A DNA stretch of 64,000 nt from Tetrapyrgos nigripes (taxonomy: Eukaryota > Basidiomycota > Agaricomycetes > Agaricales > Campanellaceae), in NCBI GenBank assembly GCA_013368315.1, contig JAACJM010000020.1, positions 496,001-560,000 on the forward strand. The letters are read 5' to 3'. The translations under genes were made by a program, and so were the position numbers. Positions 1 through 11,401 of the stretch are shown here, one piece after another. A model generated the notes under the pieces. That model was not told where the DNA came from. It did no database searches and was given only the letters and a program-made list of their open reading frames with translations. The stretch's first letter is position 1, and each line of letters starts with the position of its first letter.

Positions 1-184
1 TTTCGTTTGTCTGAAATGACCTGTCTTGCTCGACCCTTTCTTGCACCGTCTTCTTCTTCTTCCCCGACGTCGAGTCCTGGCTCTGCATAATTTGATTTCT
101 TGAAACAGATGATACGAGAGATCTAAAAGCCATTAGGAAAGAGCTCACCTCTAGTTCGTCGAGATGTCTTTTCGTCCGTTTTGC
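1..184 (-). CDS. Vps71/ZNHIT1-like SWR1 subunit, partial
   Basis: Two minus-strand exons (184-149 and 98-1) join across a 50-bp GT-AG intron and read KRTKRHLDELE, then KSNYAEPGLDVG, then an acidic and basic stretch running off the window. This resembles the N-terminal segment of Vps71/ZNHIT1, a HIT zinc-finger subunit of the SWR1 chromatin remodeller that loads histone H2A.Z. The HIT finger itself would lie outside the window, so the call rests on a short, low-complexity segment. The 5' exon or exons, probably between about 185 and 480, were not resolved. The gene is divergent from the fusion gene that follows. Confidence 0.4.
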
Positions 185-515
185 TATAACATCTGGGGTT
201 ATTAGAGTCGTGTTGTTGACTTGTCTAGACACTGGTGCAGATAATTCGTGGTAGGCCCTTGAAGTAGATGAGAGTTTGCATACGCTGTTCCCTGTTCCTT
301 TTCGATGGCATGGATAATAATATTGCGGAGAGAGATGTGACTCTGGGTAGAACCGAGTCTGAGCACGCCATCGTCAAATACGAGGATGACTCCACCATTT
401 TTTTCTTCCCTTACATTCACTTCCTCTTCTTTCAGATCCTCCTTGTAATCCCTGGTGCTATATCTTCTTTACTGCCGGTAATTTGAAGGATCATTCTGCG
501 AAACCTAATACCGCG

Positions 516-3500
516 ATGGGACCATCTCAGGTGGACACTAAAAAGGCTGCTTGCACGACCTTCCAACTCCGGACCCGGATTCTCCTGTCAGGACTCGAAG
601 GCCATACAGGTTTCCTACGCTGTGCGCGACAGTGGAAAACCCTTATCAAAAGGATCAATATGGCAGTAGTTCTGTGCCGATTTATCAGACTGCCACCTTC
701 AAAGGTGTTTCGGGCGAATACGACTATAGCAGGAGCGGTAATCCTACTCGGAGTCATTTAGGTGCGTAGGAGAAGAGTTTGGAGACGACGTCTTTGTTAA
801 TCAATGGTTTTAGAGCATCACATCGCCAAGATATCCTCTGCAGCTCATGCCTTTGCTGTATCTTCAGGAATGGCAGCTCTTGATATCATTCTCCGTCTTC
901 TGAAGCCAGGCGACGAAGTCATCGCTGGGGATGATCTTTATGGTGGAACCAATCGTCTACTGGGCTACATTCGCACCCATGTTGGAGTCACTGTCCATCA
1001 TGTCGACACTACAGATCCATCTTCAATCATCCCATACATCAATCCCACCAAGACTGCGATGGTATTACTCGAATCGCCCACAAATCCTCTCTTGAAGATT
1101 GCGGATCTTGCTCTCATCAGCAGGGAAGTCAAGGAGCGGGCTCCAGCGGCAGTCGTCGTCGTTGACAACACTATGATGAGCCCATACCTACAACGTCCTC
1201 TAGAACATGGCGCAGACATCGTTTACGACAGTGCAACGAAGTACCTTAGCGGTCACCATGATCTCATGGCTGGTATGATTACTTGCAACCGTGAAGACCT
1301 GGCTAAAGTCAGTACATCAATATTGAAATCAGTGCCTTTTTCTTACGGCTTCACTCTTTCTATGTAGCAAATGGCCTTCATCATAAACTCAGTTGGAAAT
1401 GCGCTAACCCCCATCGACTGTTTTCTCCTCCTCCGAGGAGTTAAAACTTTGGCTGTTCGCATGGATCGTCAGCAGACAACGGCATCTCTCGTCGCCACAT
1501 ACCTCCATTCTTTAGGTTTCAAAGTGCATTATCCTGGTCTGCCGGATCACCCTGGCCGAGAAATCCACCACCGTATCGCTGATGGAAATGGAGCTGTGCT
1601 CAGCTTTGAGACTGGCAATAAAGAGCTCAGTGAGAAGATCGTTGGAGGAACTAGACTCTGGGGTATCAGTGTAAGCTTTGGCTGCGTGAATAGCTTGATC
1701 AGTATGCCTTGTGTCATGTCGTACGTTGTCGCTATGCCGTCTTCCCAACTCATGCTAACTACAGCAACTCACACAGACATGCGTCAATTGATCCTGCCAC
1801 TCGAGCTGCCCGTGGATTACCCGAGGATCTTATCAGACTTTGTGTCGGCATTGAGGATCCTTCTGACCTCCTGGATGATTTGGAGCATGCTCTTATTGAC
1901 GCGGGTGCGATTGCGCTGAGCATGCAGCAGAATGCTTATGTCCGTGTTCAACCCGATGAAAAGGCTTTAAACAAGGCCGTGGAACAGCTAGTCATTGGCG
2001 GCAGCAAGAGCAGAGAAGAGCTAGAGTGGTTCGTCAGCGCTCCTGGAAAGGTTATTCTGTTCGGTGAACACGCCGTGGTCCATGGAGTTGTAAGTTGTTC
2101 TCGTCTCTATCTTATGACGTATAGCTGATACTTGTGCTTCACAGACCGCGATAGCAGCATCCGTTGATCTTAGGTGTTACGGTTTAACCAGTCCCAGAAA
2201 TGACAATAAGTTGTCAGTGCATTTCCATGATATCAACAACTTCTATCACGAGTGGGATATCGATAAATTGCCATGGGCTTCCATCACTTCTTTGCAGCTC
2301 AACGAAGAACACCCTGAGGAACTTGACCAAGGTCTGATCGATGCCCTGCAGAAAGGCCCTCTGGACGAAATAGGAGACGATAAACCTCAAGCTCGTGCAG
2401 CAGCCCTTGCCTTCCTTTACATGTACACCAAGCTAGCAGGTGGTCACAGGTAATACTCTATCTTTGACGCCGTTGAATTGACTCTGAGATGCATTTGTCT
2501 GATTTAGGCCATCCTTCAACTTTTCTGCCCGCTCTACTCTCCCCGTAGGCGCAGGTCTCGGCTCTTCTGCTTCATTTTCGACTTGCGCTGCAACCGCACT
2601 TCTACTTCTGTACCAAAGAATCAGTATCCCAGACCTACCTGCTCCCAGTGATCTTGCCACAGGCCATCTGCATCTTTCTCATCAAGGACGCCGGGCTCTT
2701 ACCCCCTCTATTGCGGAGGAAGCGAACAAATGGGCTTTTGTGGCTGAAAAGATTTTACACGGTAACCCGAGCGGTGTCGATAATAGTGTCGCGGTTTTCG
2801 GTGGTGCTTTAGCATACACCCGAGCTGGTTTCGGAAAGAAGAGTGGAATGGAGCCCATTAACGGGTGAGATTTCGTGGTTTTTCGAATGGATTGATTGAT
2901 CAACTATCTAACTGATTGCGCAAAGCTTCAAATCTTTGCGGTTCCTCTTGACCAACTCCAAAGTCCCGCGAGACACTAAGAAACTTGTAGCAGGTGTTGG
3001 TCAACTCAAGATTGACGTGAGTGCCTCGTTCCTGTTGTGAAGATGATGTCAAATAATTCATTTATTTCCTTTTAGCAACCAGAAGTAGTCAACAACCTTC
3101 TCCAATCTATCCAGAATATCAGTGACGAAGCCAGGCGTGCTCTAGCTGACCCTGAAATGAGCAGAGAAGATCTTATGTCGGCGATTGCTGTGAGTTTGTG
3201 ACCACTGTTTTGTTCTAGTAATGCTTGCTTATCTCTTGCACGTTTAGGCTCTCGTCCGAGAAAACCACGGATATTTAGTGTCGTTAGGCGTGTCTCATCC
3301 ATCACTAGAGACCATCAAAGACACAACAGGTTCCGAACGCTATGGTCTCAGTACAAAGCTCACAGGCGCAGGGGGTGGAGGATGTGCCGTTACTCTCGTT
3401 CCTGATGGTAAGATTCAGATCTACTAATTTATCTCATAGCTTACCCAGTTCTCGCTAGATTTTAAAGATGAGTTGATGAACGATCTCCTCGCTGAACTGC

Positions 3501-3742
3501 AGAGTAAAAAGTTCGACCCATACCTCACCTCTGTCGGCGGAAGCGGTCTTGGAATTTTATCACCTTACGAGCAGCACAGGAACAAGAACGCGAAACTATA
3601 CAGCTCAGAAACTCTTGGCCATGTAACGCCTCCCGACACAAACTCCGACGTTGAACCATCTCTTCGTCCTTATTTCGAGGTCAAGCCTGTGTCAGAACTG
3701 TCCCAGTGGGCCTATGATTTGGGAAAGTGGTTGTATGTGTAA
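516..3742 (+). CDS. Cystathionine beta-lyase / mevalonate kinase fusion
   Basis: One continuous spliced frame of about 894 residues carries two enzymes. Exons after the first: 814-1307, 1368-1720, 1777-2089, 2145-2449, 2508-2864, 2926-3016, 3076-3189, 3248-3407, 3459-3742, all with GT-AG introns of 51-61 bp. Residues about 1-400 are a fungal cystathionine beta-lyase (PLP enzyme that cleaves cystathionine to homocysteine), with the PLP-lysine context SATKYLSGH. After a linker of about 35 residues comes mevalonate kinase (ATP-dependent phosphorylation of mevalonate in the isoprenoid pathway) with all three GHMP motifs: APGKVILFGEHAVVHG, PVGAGLGSSAS and KLTGAGGGGCAV. Exon 1777-2089 contains both the lyase C-terminus and the kinase N-terminus with no stop. 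The N-terminus is unresolved: the frame is open from 542, but the ATG at 516 is one frame off and no good intron links them, so either an unrecognised splice or a one-base error is present. Confidence 0.85.
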
Positions 3743-4205
3743 TATCTGTGACCCTGTACAAAGTAAAAAGAATCTGTGTATTATTTATTCCTGCTACTTG
3801 ACTACGTGGATGTGCTCGCAAATAATGAATGATGCGACATCGGAATTCGAAGACACACCCATCTTGAAAGTCAATCTGGAGGTGCTCAAGCTCAGGCCAA
3901 TCATCCGAAGCAACCGGTGGTAAACCGGTACTTCGATTACGTCGATGTAATTCTCTTTCTGATTGGTTGACTGGTTGACAAAGGGATCTTTGGAACATTC
4001 TCGGTAACAACGACGTAGGTGCTTCAAGCACAAAATCAAACTAAGTACAGGTATACTCTACTTTCCTGGGGTTACGTATAGACATTGGATGACAGCAAGC
4101 AGGCAGTGAAGGATGATACAAAGAAAGAAACAAGTATTAAGGCGAGGGCATAAGATTTAGTACAGCTGTATGTTATGCATGAGTCACGTGTAAAGCAAGG
4201 TTTGT
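3743..4205. other. Convergent intergenic region
   Basis: This is the 3' flank shared by the fusion gene and the sesquiterpene synthase. Short open frames occur on both strands, but none has a start, splice logic or recognisable product. Confidence 0.6.
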
Positions 4206-5503
4206 TCACTGGCAGCTACTCTCCGAGCCCGACTCAAAATCTTCAAACTCCTCGGGACTAGAAGGCGGGCGCAAAGTCACTAGACGCGTGATAGCTATCT
4301 GTTTATGGAGTGGACCAAAGTATCTCTGCGTCTCAAAACTCCAGCTTTAAAGTAAGTGAGTACCTTCCAGTCAAGAAGTCATCAGCGAGAGACACGTACT
4401 CGAGATTCCCCTTTATCCAGTGGCCCATCGCGTCAGCATATCTCGCCACTGCGGCATCTAGCTCCGGATCCCATGAAGGTATACGTGCCTTCGCAGACAG
4501 AAACCGTCCCATGAGCTTCTCGGAATAAACACCAACATAATCGCAGGCTTGTTGTAGGTGGAGTCCATAAGCGTTCATGAGAACAGTAACTATATTGTTG
4601 CCGCTATGACCCTTCGCTTGCTCCATGTTGTAAGAATAGACGTCCTGTATGGCAAGACAAAGAAACGTCAGTCATGGAGAAATGGAGTCAAGAGAGCCGT
4701 ACATTAGCCCAGCAAACGAGGTCCGCGGCGGCCCAGTAGGCTTCCATAAAGGTGGGGTCGTCGAAGACCTTTGGAGGAAGGTCTATTCCAAGACAGTACT
4801 CAAAGAGCCCAAAGCAAAGTCGAATAGCGCTGTTCTCCCGGCGGAGATGAGTGAAAGACTCTACATCGAGAACCTCACCGCGTTCTCGTAGTTCGGCTTC
4901 TCGGGAAACACATTCGATATAATCCGCGCAGTGTACTAAGAAACGTCGAGAGGTTTCGCGACCCGCACGGCTGAAGTAACGAGCCCTGAATCTGTCCAAA
5001 GAAAAAAGAACGTCAGCTTGATCACAAAGTGGAACCATGAATACACGAACTCTCTTGTGATCTGGGCTAACGTCGAAGGATCTTGATTATCAGGGTTCGT
5101 CATCGCATCAAGGAAGATTTGACCAGTGCGTCGGGCGTCACGACCATTCTGCTCGTCGCTGACTTCATCGACAACAAAAAGGAGATTCACCTAGATTGCA
5201 TTTATAATAATCATTAGTGAAAGTTCTCCCTGGGAACAAAGGTACTGGCAGACGTACGAAATCACAACATGTTCTGAACTCCACATAGCCGGCATAAGGA
5301 TATGTATGGGCGACTAGCAGCTCGTTGCAGCCTAGCGCAAAGAAGGCGCGTTTCTTGTCTGTGAAGACGTTGAAAGCATTGATCCAGGCCGAAGATTCAG
5401 CACCGGCTTCACGGTAATAAGGATTTGTGGTCCCTTTCAAGGGGCATTGGGCGAGGAGATCGGGGAGAGTGAACTGTTTGGTTCGGAGGTCAAGGCCAGG
5501 CAT
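4206..5503 (-). CDS. Sesquiterpene synthase (class I)
   Basis: Five exons (5503-5258, 5190-5051, 4991-4703, 4644-4400, 4344-4206) give 352 residues, a normal length for fungal sesquiterpene cyclases of the Cop/Omp type. These enzymes ionise farnesyl diphosphate with Mg2+ and cyclise it. The aspartate-rich metal motif is DEVSD, in [10 protein letters not shown]. The NSE metal triad NDVYSYNME is created exactly across the third intron (AAT before it, GACGTC after it), which confirms the splice. The C-terminal RY pair is present in TQRYFG. The last intron uses donor GTACGT at 4399, giving [12 protein letters not shown]. The start ATG at 5503 is followed by the usual short leader before LPDL. The product cannot be predicted from sequence. 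It is convergent with the gene carrying mevalonate kinase, an upstream enzyme of the same precursor pathway. Confidence 0.92.
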
Positions 5504-7006
5504 GGGGAAGAAAGGGAAACAACGATGAGGACGAATTGTTGGTATAGAGAGAGAACGTCCATCTTTTTATACAGATTTGTTGGACCTTGATGTTCCATTG
5601 TCGCGAAGCGTGATAACTTAAACGGTCAGGGTCCGTAGGGACCCACTGTTCAGGCGTAAAAAGTCCCAATTAGCAAGGCAGATCTACAGATTTAGAACAC
5701 GACCTCTTCTTCTCTTCGTCACCAATTTGTCTCCAATCAAAAAGACTGGCGAAGAAAATGGCAGATACCATTAGATTCCTGACACGAGAGCCATCTGAAT
5801 GCAACCATCTCCGAAGCCTTGGAGATGAGTTCGAAGATCCAAAACAAATCCCGTGCTTCGAAATTTTCGGAAAATGGAGAGCCTAGCTTTAGGACTTAGA
5901 GACGCTCTTTTAGGTGAGTAAAACGTTCATTACCTTCACTCCTAGTCCCGGGACCTCAGGGCTGGCTCAGGCCCCGAAACTGAAGGATTGAGCCGGTTCG
6001 TATGGTTTTGCTTTCAGGATTCTAGTTTCAAGTTGAATCTGGCCTCAGCGACGTTACGACACGGCTAAGGGCTTCGGGTGGCATGATCTGAACCAAGATA
6101 TACAAGTGCCTGCAGATAAGGAACTTGACGACATGAGCTTAATTTTTCAAGTAGATGACGGAAGACAAAATGGAGATGTGACGAGAAATTTAAGGATCGT
6201 GCGCACCAGTACTGTCTCTGACATGTGAAGCCAGGGATCTGTCGCTTGGAACACGTGTGGACGTTGGCGAGAGCGGTCAATGACATTAATGCTGAGTCTT
6301 CAGATGCTTAAACTACGGAACTAATCATGGACTGCAGCCTCGAAAAAAGAGCACATGCACTTAGCTTTAGCAAATTGGCCAATGGGTCCGCCGTCATGAG
6401 GGAAGTTTCCACGTTTCGGCGACATGAAAAGGCTAAAAGGATATCTCTGAGTACATGAAGCGTGCTAAATGACGGCGCTCTCGCAAAAAATATGGTTTCA
6501 GCCAAGCAAGACTTTGTTCAAGTTCTCAAGCGAATGAAAACGAGGGACAAGCAATTGGAACTAGAAAATTGGGTATTCTCAGTACTCTGCGCCTCATGGA
6601 TTTTCTTCTCAGGGAGGAAAATAGTAGGCACGGGATGAGGTCTAATTGTCGCTTATTTTTTGACATCCATAATCAAGCAAAGTCATCATACAGCAGTCCT
6701 CCATGGACCTGGCCCGATAGATCCTTGGATCGGTAAGCGGAGCACTGCTGATAGCCTACACCAGACAGGGCTTCCAAGGGGCATTCTGAGACAAACAGAT
6801 GGTAGTGGGCACATAGTGATGTCGAGTGGAGACGTCTGCACCTCCGACGCCGTCGAAAAGAAAAACAAGAGCCGAAAGTCTCCAAAATTTCAAAGGAAAA
6901 AAAAAAACCTGCAACTAGAATTGGCGAATGGATAAACAAGGTGGAAAGCAAACGTCAGTGTACATGAGGCCAATCGGGGAGCAAATCTATGAAGATAGAA
7001 ATACAG
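5504..7006. other. Intergenic region without a supported gene
   Basis: It lies between the sesquiterpene synthase start and the RPB5 stop. A 43-codon frame starting MADTIRFLTREPSEC at about 5758 is the only ATG-led frame of note and has no recognised relative. The remainder is short, interrupted frames. Confidence 0.5.
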
Positions 7007-7908
7007 TCAAAAACATATGCGATAACTGGCGTAACGCCCGCTAGTCTCGCTCGGCCTCGTAATTTTCACCACTTGTCCTCGTCGGAGTCCGTAATATCGG
7101 GCCACTGGATCCGCAAGTTGTATACGAGGAAGCTGAGTTTCCTTCAGACGGCTAAAACAAACCAAGATGAATTCAGCGAAGACACGAGGAAATTGGACCA
7201 CACACTACTTGTCCAAGAGTATTTTCTTCTCTTCCGTCGATAAAACTTCATGACTAGGCACCAGTGTGTGATGTACAATGTTGACGAGTAAATCTGATTC
7301 GGAGAATTCTTCCAATCTGTACTGAGCAGCCATGGCCACGATGACCTAGCCGAGATGAACATTGAGCAAGGCGGTAGCATGATAGCAGACAAAGAGCCAA
7401 CTTTTCGGGCAGAAGGCGTCATGTTTCCGGGAAACACTATGATGCCTCGTTGTATTGATTTTTCCTCCAGGATAGAAAGCATTCTACAATGGAGAAAGAT
7501 TCGTATCAGTACGCAAGTGGAGTAGAGTAATAAGGACACACTTTCGCATCGTTTTTACGCCGACACTTTTCTCCTCTGAGAAGAAGACGAATATCTGTTC
7601 CATAGGATTTGCTTGAGAGTTTGTGAAGAAATTGAGTTGATTCCGACTGACGTCCAGATGGATTTGTCTTCAGCAATCCTTCTTTCATGGAAGAACCACA
7701 TACTCTACAGATCCACTACTGTTCGCATATGTTTGACGAAACGTCCCGAGGTCCATATTTATTTCTTCATCGGAGACTTGGAATCCCTGTAGTCGAGTTT
7801 TAGAACGTTTCCCGGTGATATTTGAGTGTTACTGACTCGGTCTTTGACGAGCTCATGAATCGTTCTGTTGACCTTCCATAGTCTTGCACTTTCGTCGACG
7901 TCGGACAT
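7007..7908 (-). CDS. RPB5: RNA polymerase I/II/III shared subunit RPB5 (ABC27)
   Basis: Six exons (7908-7837, 7786-7704, 7646-7542, 7483-7402, 7345-7206, 7151-7007) give 208 residues, close to the 210-215 usual for the family. RPB5 is shared by the three nuclear RNA polymerases and forms part of the lower jaw that contacts downstream DNA. The N-terminal part reads [18 protein letters not shown], the jaw domain ends [14 protein letters not shown], and the highly conserved assembly domain contains [24 protein letters not shown] and [15 protein letters not shown]. The intron before the last exon starts at 7205, because this donor keeps the conserved KYRLKE. The third exon acceptor (7647) is the least certain splice. 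The gene is divergent from SWD2 with only 63 bp between start codons. Confidence 0.95.
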
Positions 7909-7971
7909 GGTGAAGCAAATTATGTATTAGTAAGCAACGCGTCTTCCTTCAACACCGTCCGCGTCCCTCTC
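7909..7971. promoter_or_regulatory. Very short bidirectional promoter, RPB5/SWD2
   Basis: Only 63 bp separate the two divergent ATGs. The interval contains CT-rich stretches before the SWD2 start and no clear TATA box. Both transcripts must start here or inside the opposite gene, so co-regulation is likely by inference. Confidence 0.6.
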
Positions 7972-9346
7972 ATGGCTCCCCAGGCTGCTCCCAGCAATGT
8001 GACATCACCTTCTCTCACTCTCACAAATCAGGTCATGGTATGTGGAACACCACTTCACCGGCCAAGTCAGACTTTAAAAAACGCGTGTCCAGGTCAAATT
8101 AAAACCATCGAGAATTTTCAAGAATGCAGTGGAACCAGCACTACCTCCAACTCCGGGATCAATGGGTCAACGAACACATTCTATGGGGCCGTATCATATA
8201 ACAGGAATTAGTTTTGACGACAGAGGGGACCAGCTCATTACTGCCGGAGAGGACGAAACATTTCGACTATACAGCTGTAAATCTGGCAAGCGAGTCCTGC
8301 ATCTCCAAAGACGCAAAGCCATTCTAACATATTATTCTCATCCTACAGAGCTCTCAAGACTTTGCAATCCAAGAAGTATGGCATAGACCTGCCTCGGTTT
8401 ACGCACAAAAACACGGCGATACTTCATGCATCCACTAAAGAAGACGACGGCATCCGCTATCACTCACTTCACGACAACAAGTACCTATCATATTTCAAGG
8501 GTCATAAAGGACGAGTCGTATCTCTGGAGGTCTCTCCTGTGGATGATGGGTTCATGTCCGCGTCCTTGGACAAGACAGTTCGCCTCTGGGACCTCAGAAC
8601 GCCCACATGTCGGGGCTTACTCAACGTTCCATCACATCCGATAGTCGCCTACGATGCTACTGGTCTAGTCTTTGCCGTAGGAGTCAACCACTACTCCCGA
8701 ATACTGTTATACGACCTCGCCAATTATGACCAAGCTCCCTTTCTTGTCATCACTCTGGAGGATCCTACCCTCGCTCTCATTAGCTATCCACCACGACCCG
8801 TATGCATGACGTCTCTGGCTTTCTCTTCGAACGGCAAATTTCTGCTTGTCGGCTGTTCTGGTGACGCTCATTATATTATGGATGCTTTTAATGGCCACAT
8901 AGTCGCGAAGTTGACGGGGCATGTAGGCCTGGAACGTCGTTCAGTAGCATCGCCTCCCAACATACTTCCAGAGAAGGGTTGTAGTGGTGAGGAGGTGTCC
9001 TGGACACCCGATAGCAAATTCATTGTTGGAGGTAGTCTTAATGGGAAGGTGTGCGTATGGGATGTTCAAAACTTGATCGTACCGCCAGGCGAGGTCAACC
9101 TGAAAAATGCTCCAGCACAAATAAATCCTATCACTGTTCTTGATGGACATCCAGGTCCATCTCGTTGTGTAAAGTTTAATCCTCGCCTTGCGATGATGGC
9201 TACTGCTGGAGCTGAGCTGGTATGTTGCCCACTTTGACTTTTGGCTTCATTCCTAATGTCATCTACAGGCTTTTTGGTTACCGGATATGGCAGGAGATGC
9301 TGATGAGATTGCCAAAGATTTGTTGAAGAAGAAGGGTGCAGCTTGA
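7972..9346 (+). CDS. SWD2: COMPASS/CPF WD40 subunit Swd2 (WDR82)
   Basis: Four exons: 7972-8037, 8093-8289, 8349-9219, 9269-9346. The product is a WD40 propeller protein that in fungi serves both the Set1/COMPASS H3K4 methyltransferase and the cleavage and polyadenylation factor. Diagnostic stretches are GISFDDRGDQLITAGEDE, KKYGIDLPRFTHKNTAILH, IRYHSLHDNKYLSYFKGHK and the WD blade SASLDKTVRLWDLRTP. The second intron has a GC donor (GGCAA|GCGAGT at 8290) with a normal CAG acceptor; this choice restores CKSGKALKTLQSKKYG, while the alternative GT at 8294 gives the wrong frame. The protein ends ...DLLKKKGAA. Confidence 0.94.
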
Positions 9347-10220
9347 TGTCGTTCGGCCATTGTGTATATCACTAAACGTGTATGTAGTCCTATGTAGTCA
9401 TCTTTCAATCAAAGCTCGACGTCATGCACTTTCAGGAATCCAAACCATATTGACGTTACCTCTCCTCTGCCTTTCTTGTGTTCTGAAAGCTTGACTCGGA
9501 AGATGGTGCGTATCCTCCTTCTCTGCGTCCTGCTCTGTTACGTCACGCACACTTCACCCCATAACAAGACTTTGAGCTCTTCGGCGAATTTTAAATGACC
9601 AGAACACCGATAACCGACCAGGAAGGATGTCAACGTAGGCTTTTTACAAGTCTTAACCATCGACTCATTACGATAAATCACCGGCAGCAATGCGACCAAG
9701 AAGAGAGTAGTTGGTAGCTCTAGGTCAACTTACCTTGAAGGCCTCCACATTTTAAGCCTTTATGCTGATCAGGCGACAACTTTGTCTGATGTCCTCTATG
9801 TCTACTTATAGCATGGGTCAATATTGTAGTCAAGAGACCTTGTATACCGAGGAGACCATAGCCGTATTGTCATAAGAAAGGCAAAGCAATGTCCATAATG
9901 TTAGTAACCAGACGGCATATCATATGGATACATACATACAAAACATGAGCTGTGCTGTCCAATGCCAGTGAGAGACTTTCGTTACGAATCTCCAGCTTAT
10001 ACTCTCTCCGTCTTTATCTGGACGGAGCTCATTATTGCTCAGTGAGTGCCTTCTGTCCAGAACGCGTCGCGCAACGCGTCAGGACTCAGGATCGGAATCC
10101 ATGTGACACGCCACGTGCACACTACGCCCTATACGTGACGTTTCCCGCCACGTCTGCAACTTACTGTACTCTCTCATCCCAACTGGTGTTTCTTGGTTAT
10201 TGGCTTTTATTTCAATCAGG
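9347..10220. other. Intergenic region without a supported gene
   Basis: ATGs at about 9503 and 9607 open only very short frames. A small spliced gene cannot be excluded, but no family was recognised on either strand. Confidence 0.5.
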
Positions 10221-11401
10221 ATGCGTTTCTTCACTGTCCTGAGCGCGGCTCTCTCATTTGCTTCTCTGGTCTCCTTCGTTTCTGGCGCTGAAGTTGTTTT
10301 TGACGAACCAGGTATGATGCTCTTTTACGTCTACGATGTTTTCAGGACCTCAACTTTGTACGCAGAGATTGAAATTGAATCGGAAGAGGTTGGAGAACAA
10401 GGTCTCATCGCTGCTGCATCATGGCCAGAGAGCAATCCATTTGGTCGTGCGTCTTCGTCCACCTGTATATTTCCTCTGCATTTTATTCAAATCGCTTTGG
10501 TCTAGATGTTGTCAATGGAGAGAAAAACGACATTCACATCTTAGTGGAGAATAAGTCGCCGAAGAATATGACTCTTCTTTCTATTGCTGGCTCGATTAAG
10601 AACGCCGAGAGCGATGTTTTGTTGAAGAATGTATGTCGTGTGTCTTCAAGTCTGTCTCCTAAATTGACTAATTTGTGCGTTATAGCTTTCTACGCTCAGC
10701 TATGGTATTGCTTTGCTTGAGGGCGTCAAGTTGCAGGTTCCTTATTCCTTCTACAGCGAGTGAGTCCCTAATAGCCTGTTACGCTGTCCAAGTCTGACAA
10801 TATAACCTCAGATTTAAGGTGAAATACTTGTTCTATATGTCTTGAATCCCTGTTAAACTGCAACACCACAGCCTGGTGATGTTCGCCTTAATATCTGGTT
10901 GGAGCATGTTGTCGACGTGAGCAATTCTTGACGCCTTTCCAACTTGCAGCGCTTACATTCATATTGCCTGTACAGGATGAAAAAATTCAACTCGAGGTTT
11001 TTGACGGTATCGTGACTGTCGTTGAGCCAGAAGGCTCTTGGTTCGATTTCAAACTGTGAGTATACCCCGCTGTATCCTGATCTCACATCATCGCTGACAT
11101 GGACCATAGCATCTCTACGTACCTCGTCGTCTCGGCTTTCGTTGGTGGTCTCAGTTACGTCGCCTACTTGTCTTTTGTCCCTCAACAGAAGAAGTCCAAG
11201 AAACCTCGCACTGTCAGCGCACCCGTCGGAACTGTCACTGCGACTAGTGCTGGAGGTTACCAGGAAGAGTGGATTCCCGAGCACCATCTCCGCAAGCCCA
11301 AAACTTCCAGAAAGCAGAGCGGTGTTGTGAGCAGCGGTGACGAATTAAGTGGAGCTGAGACCAGCGGCACGGAGGGCAGGAAACGGAAGGGCAAGAAGTG
11401 A
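10221..11401 (+). CDS. Translocon-associated protein alpha (TRAP-alpha/SSR1, Irc22 family)
   Basis: The product is an ER type I membrane protein that associates with the Sec61 translocon. It begins with a clear signal peptide (MRFFTVLSAALSFASLVSFVSG), followed by an acidic segment and the lumenal domain with NPFDVVNGEKNDIHI and KNMTLLSIAGSIKNAESDVL. A transmembrane helix (VVSAFVGGLSYVAYLSFV) and a basic cytosolic tail (RKRKGKK) follow. Exons: 10221-10443, 10506-10630, 10686-10759, a 7-base micro-exon 10812-10818, 10872-10916, 10976-11055, 11110-11401. The micro-exon is needed to produce SEFKPGDVRLNIW. A short GT...AG at 10312-10345 inside exon 1 was not treated as an intron: it is only 34 bp and breaks the frame. 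Confidence 0.85.

Noticed and set aside
10312..10345. 34-bp intron in the TRAP-alpha gene
   Set aside because: It is shorter than any other intron here and its removal breaks the reading frame.
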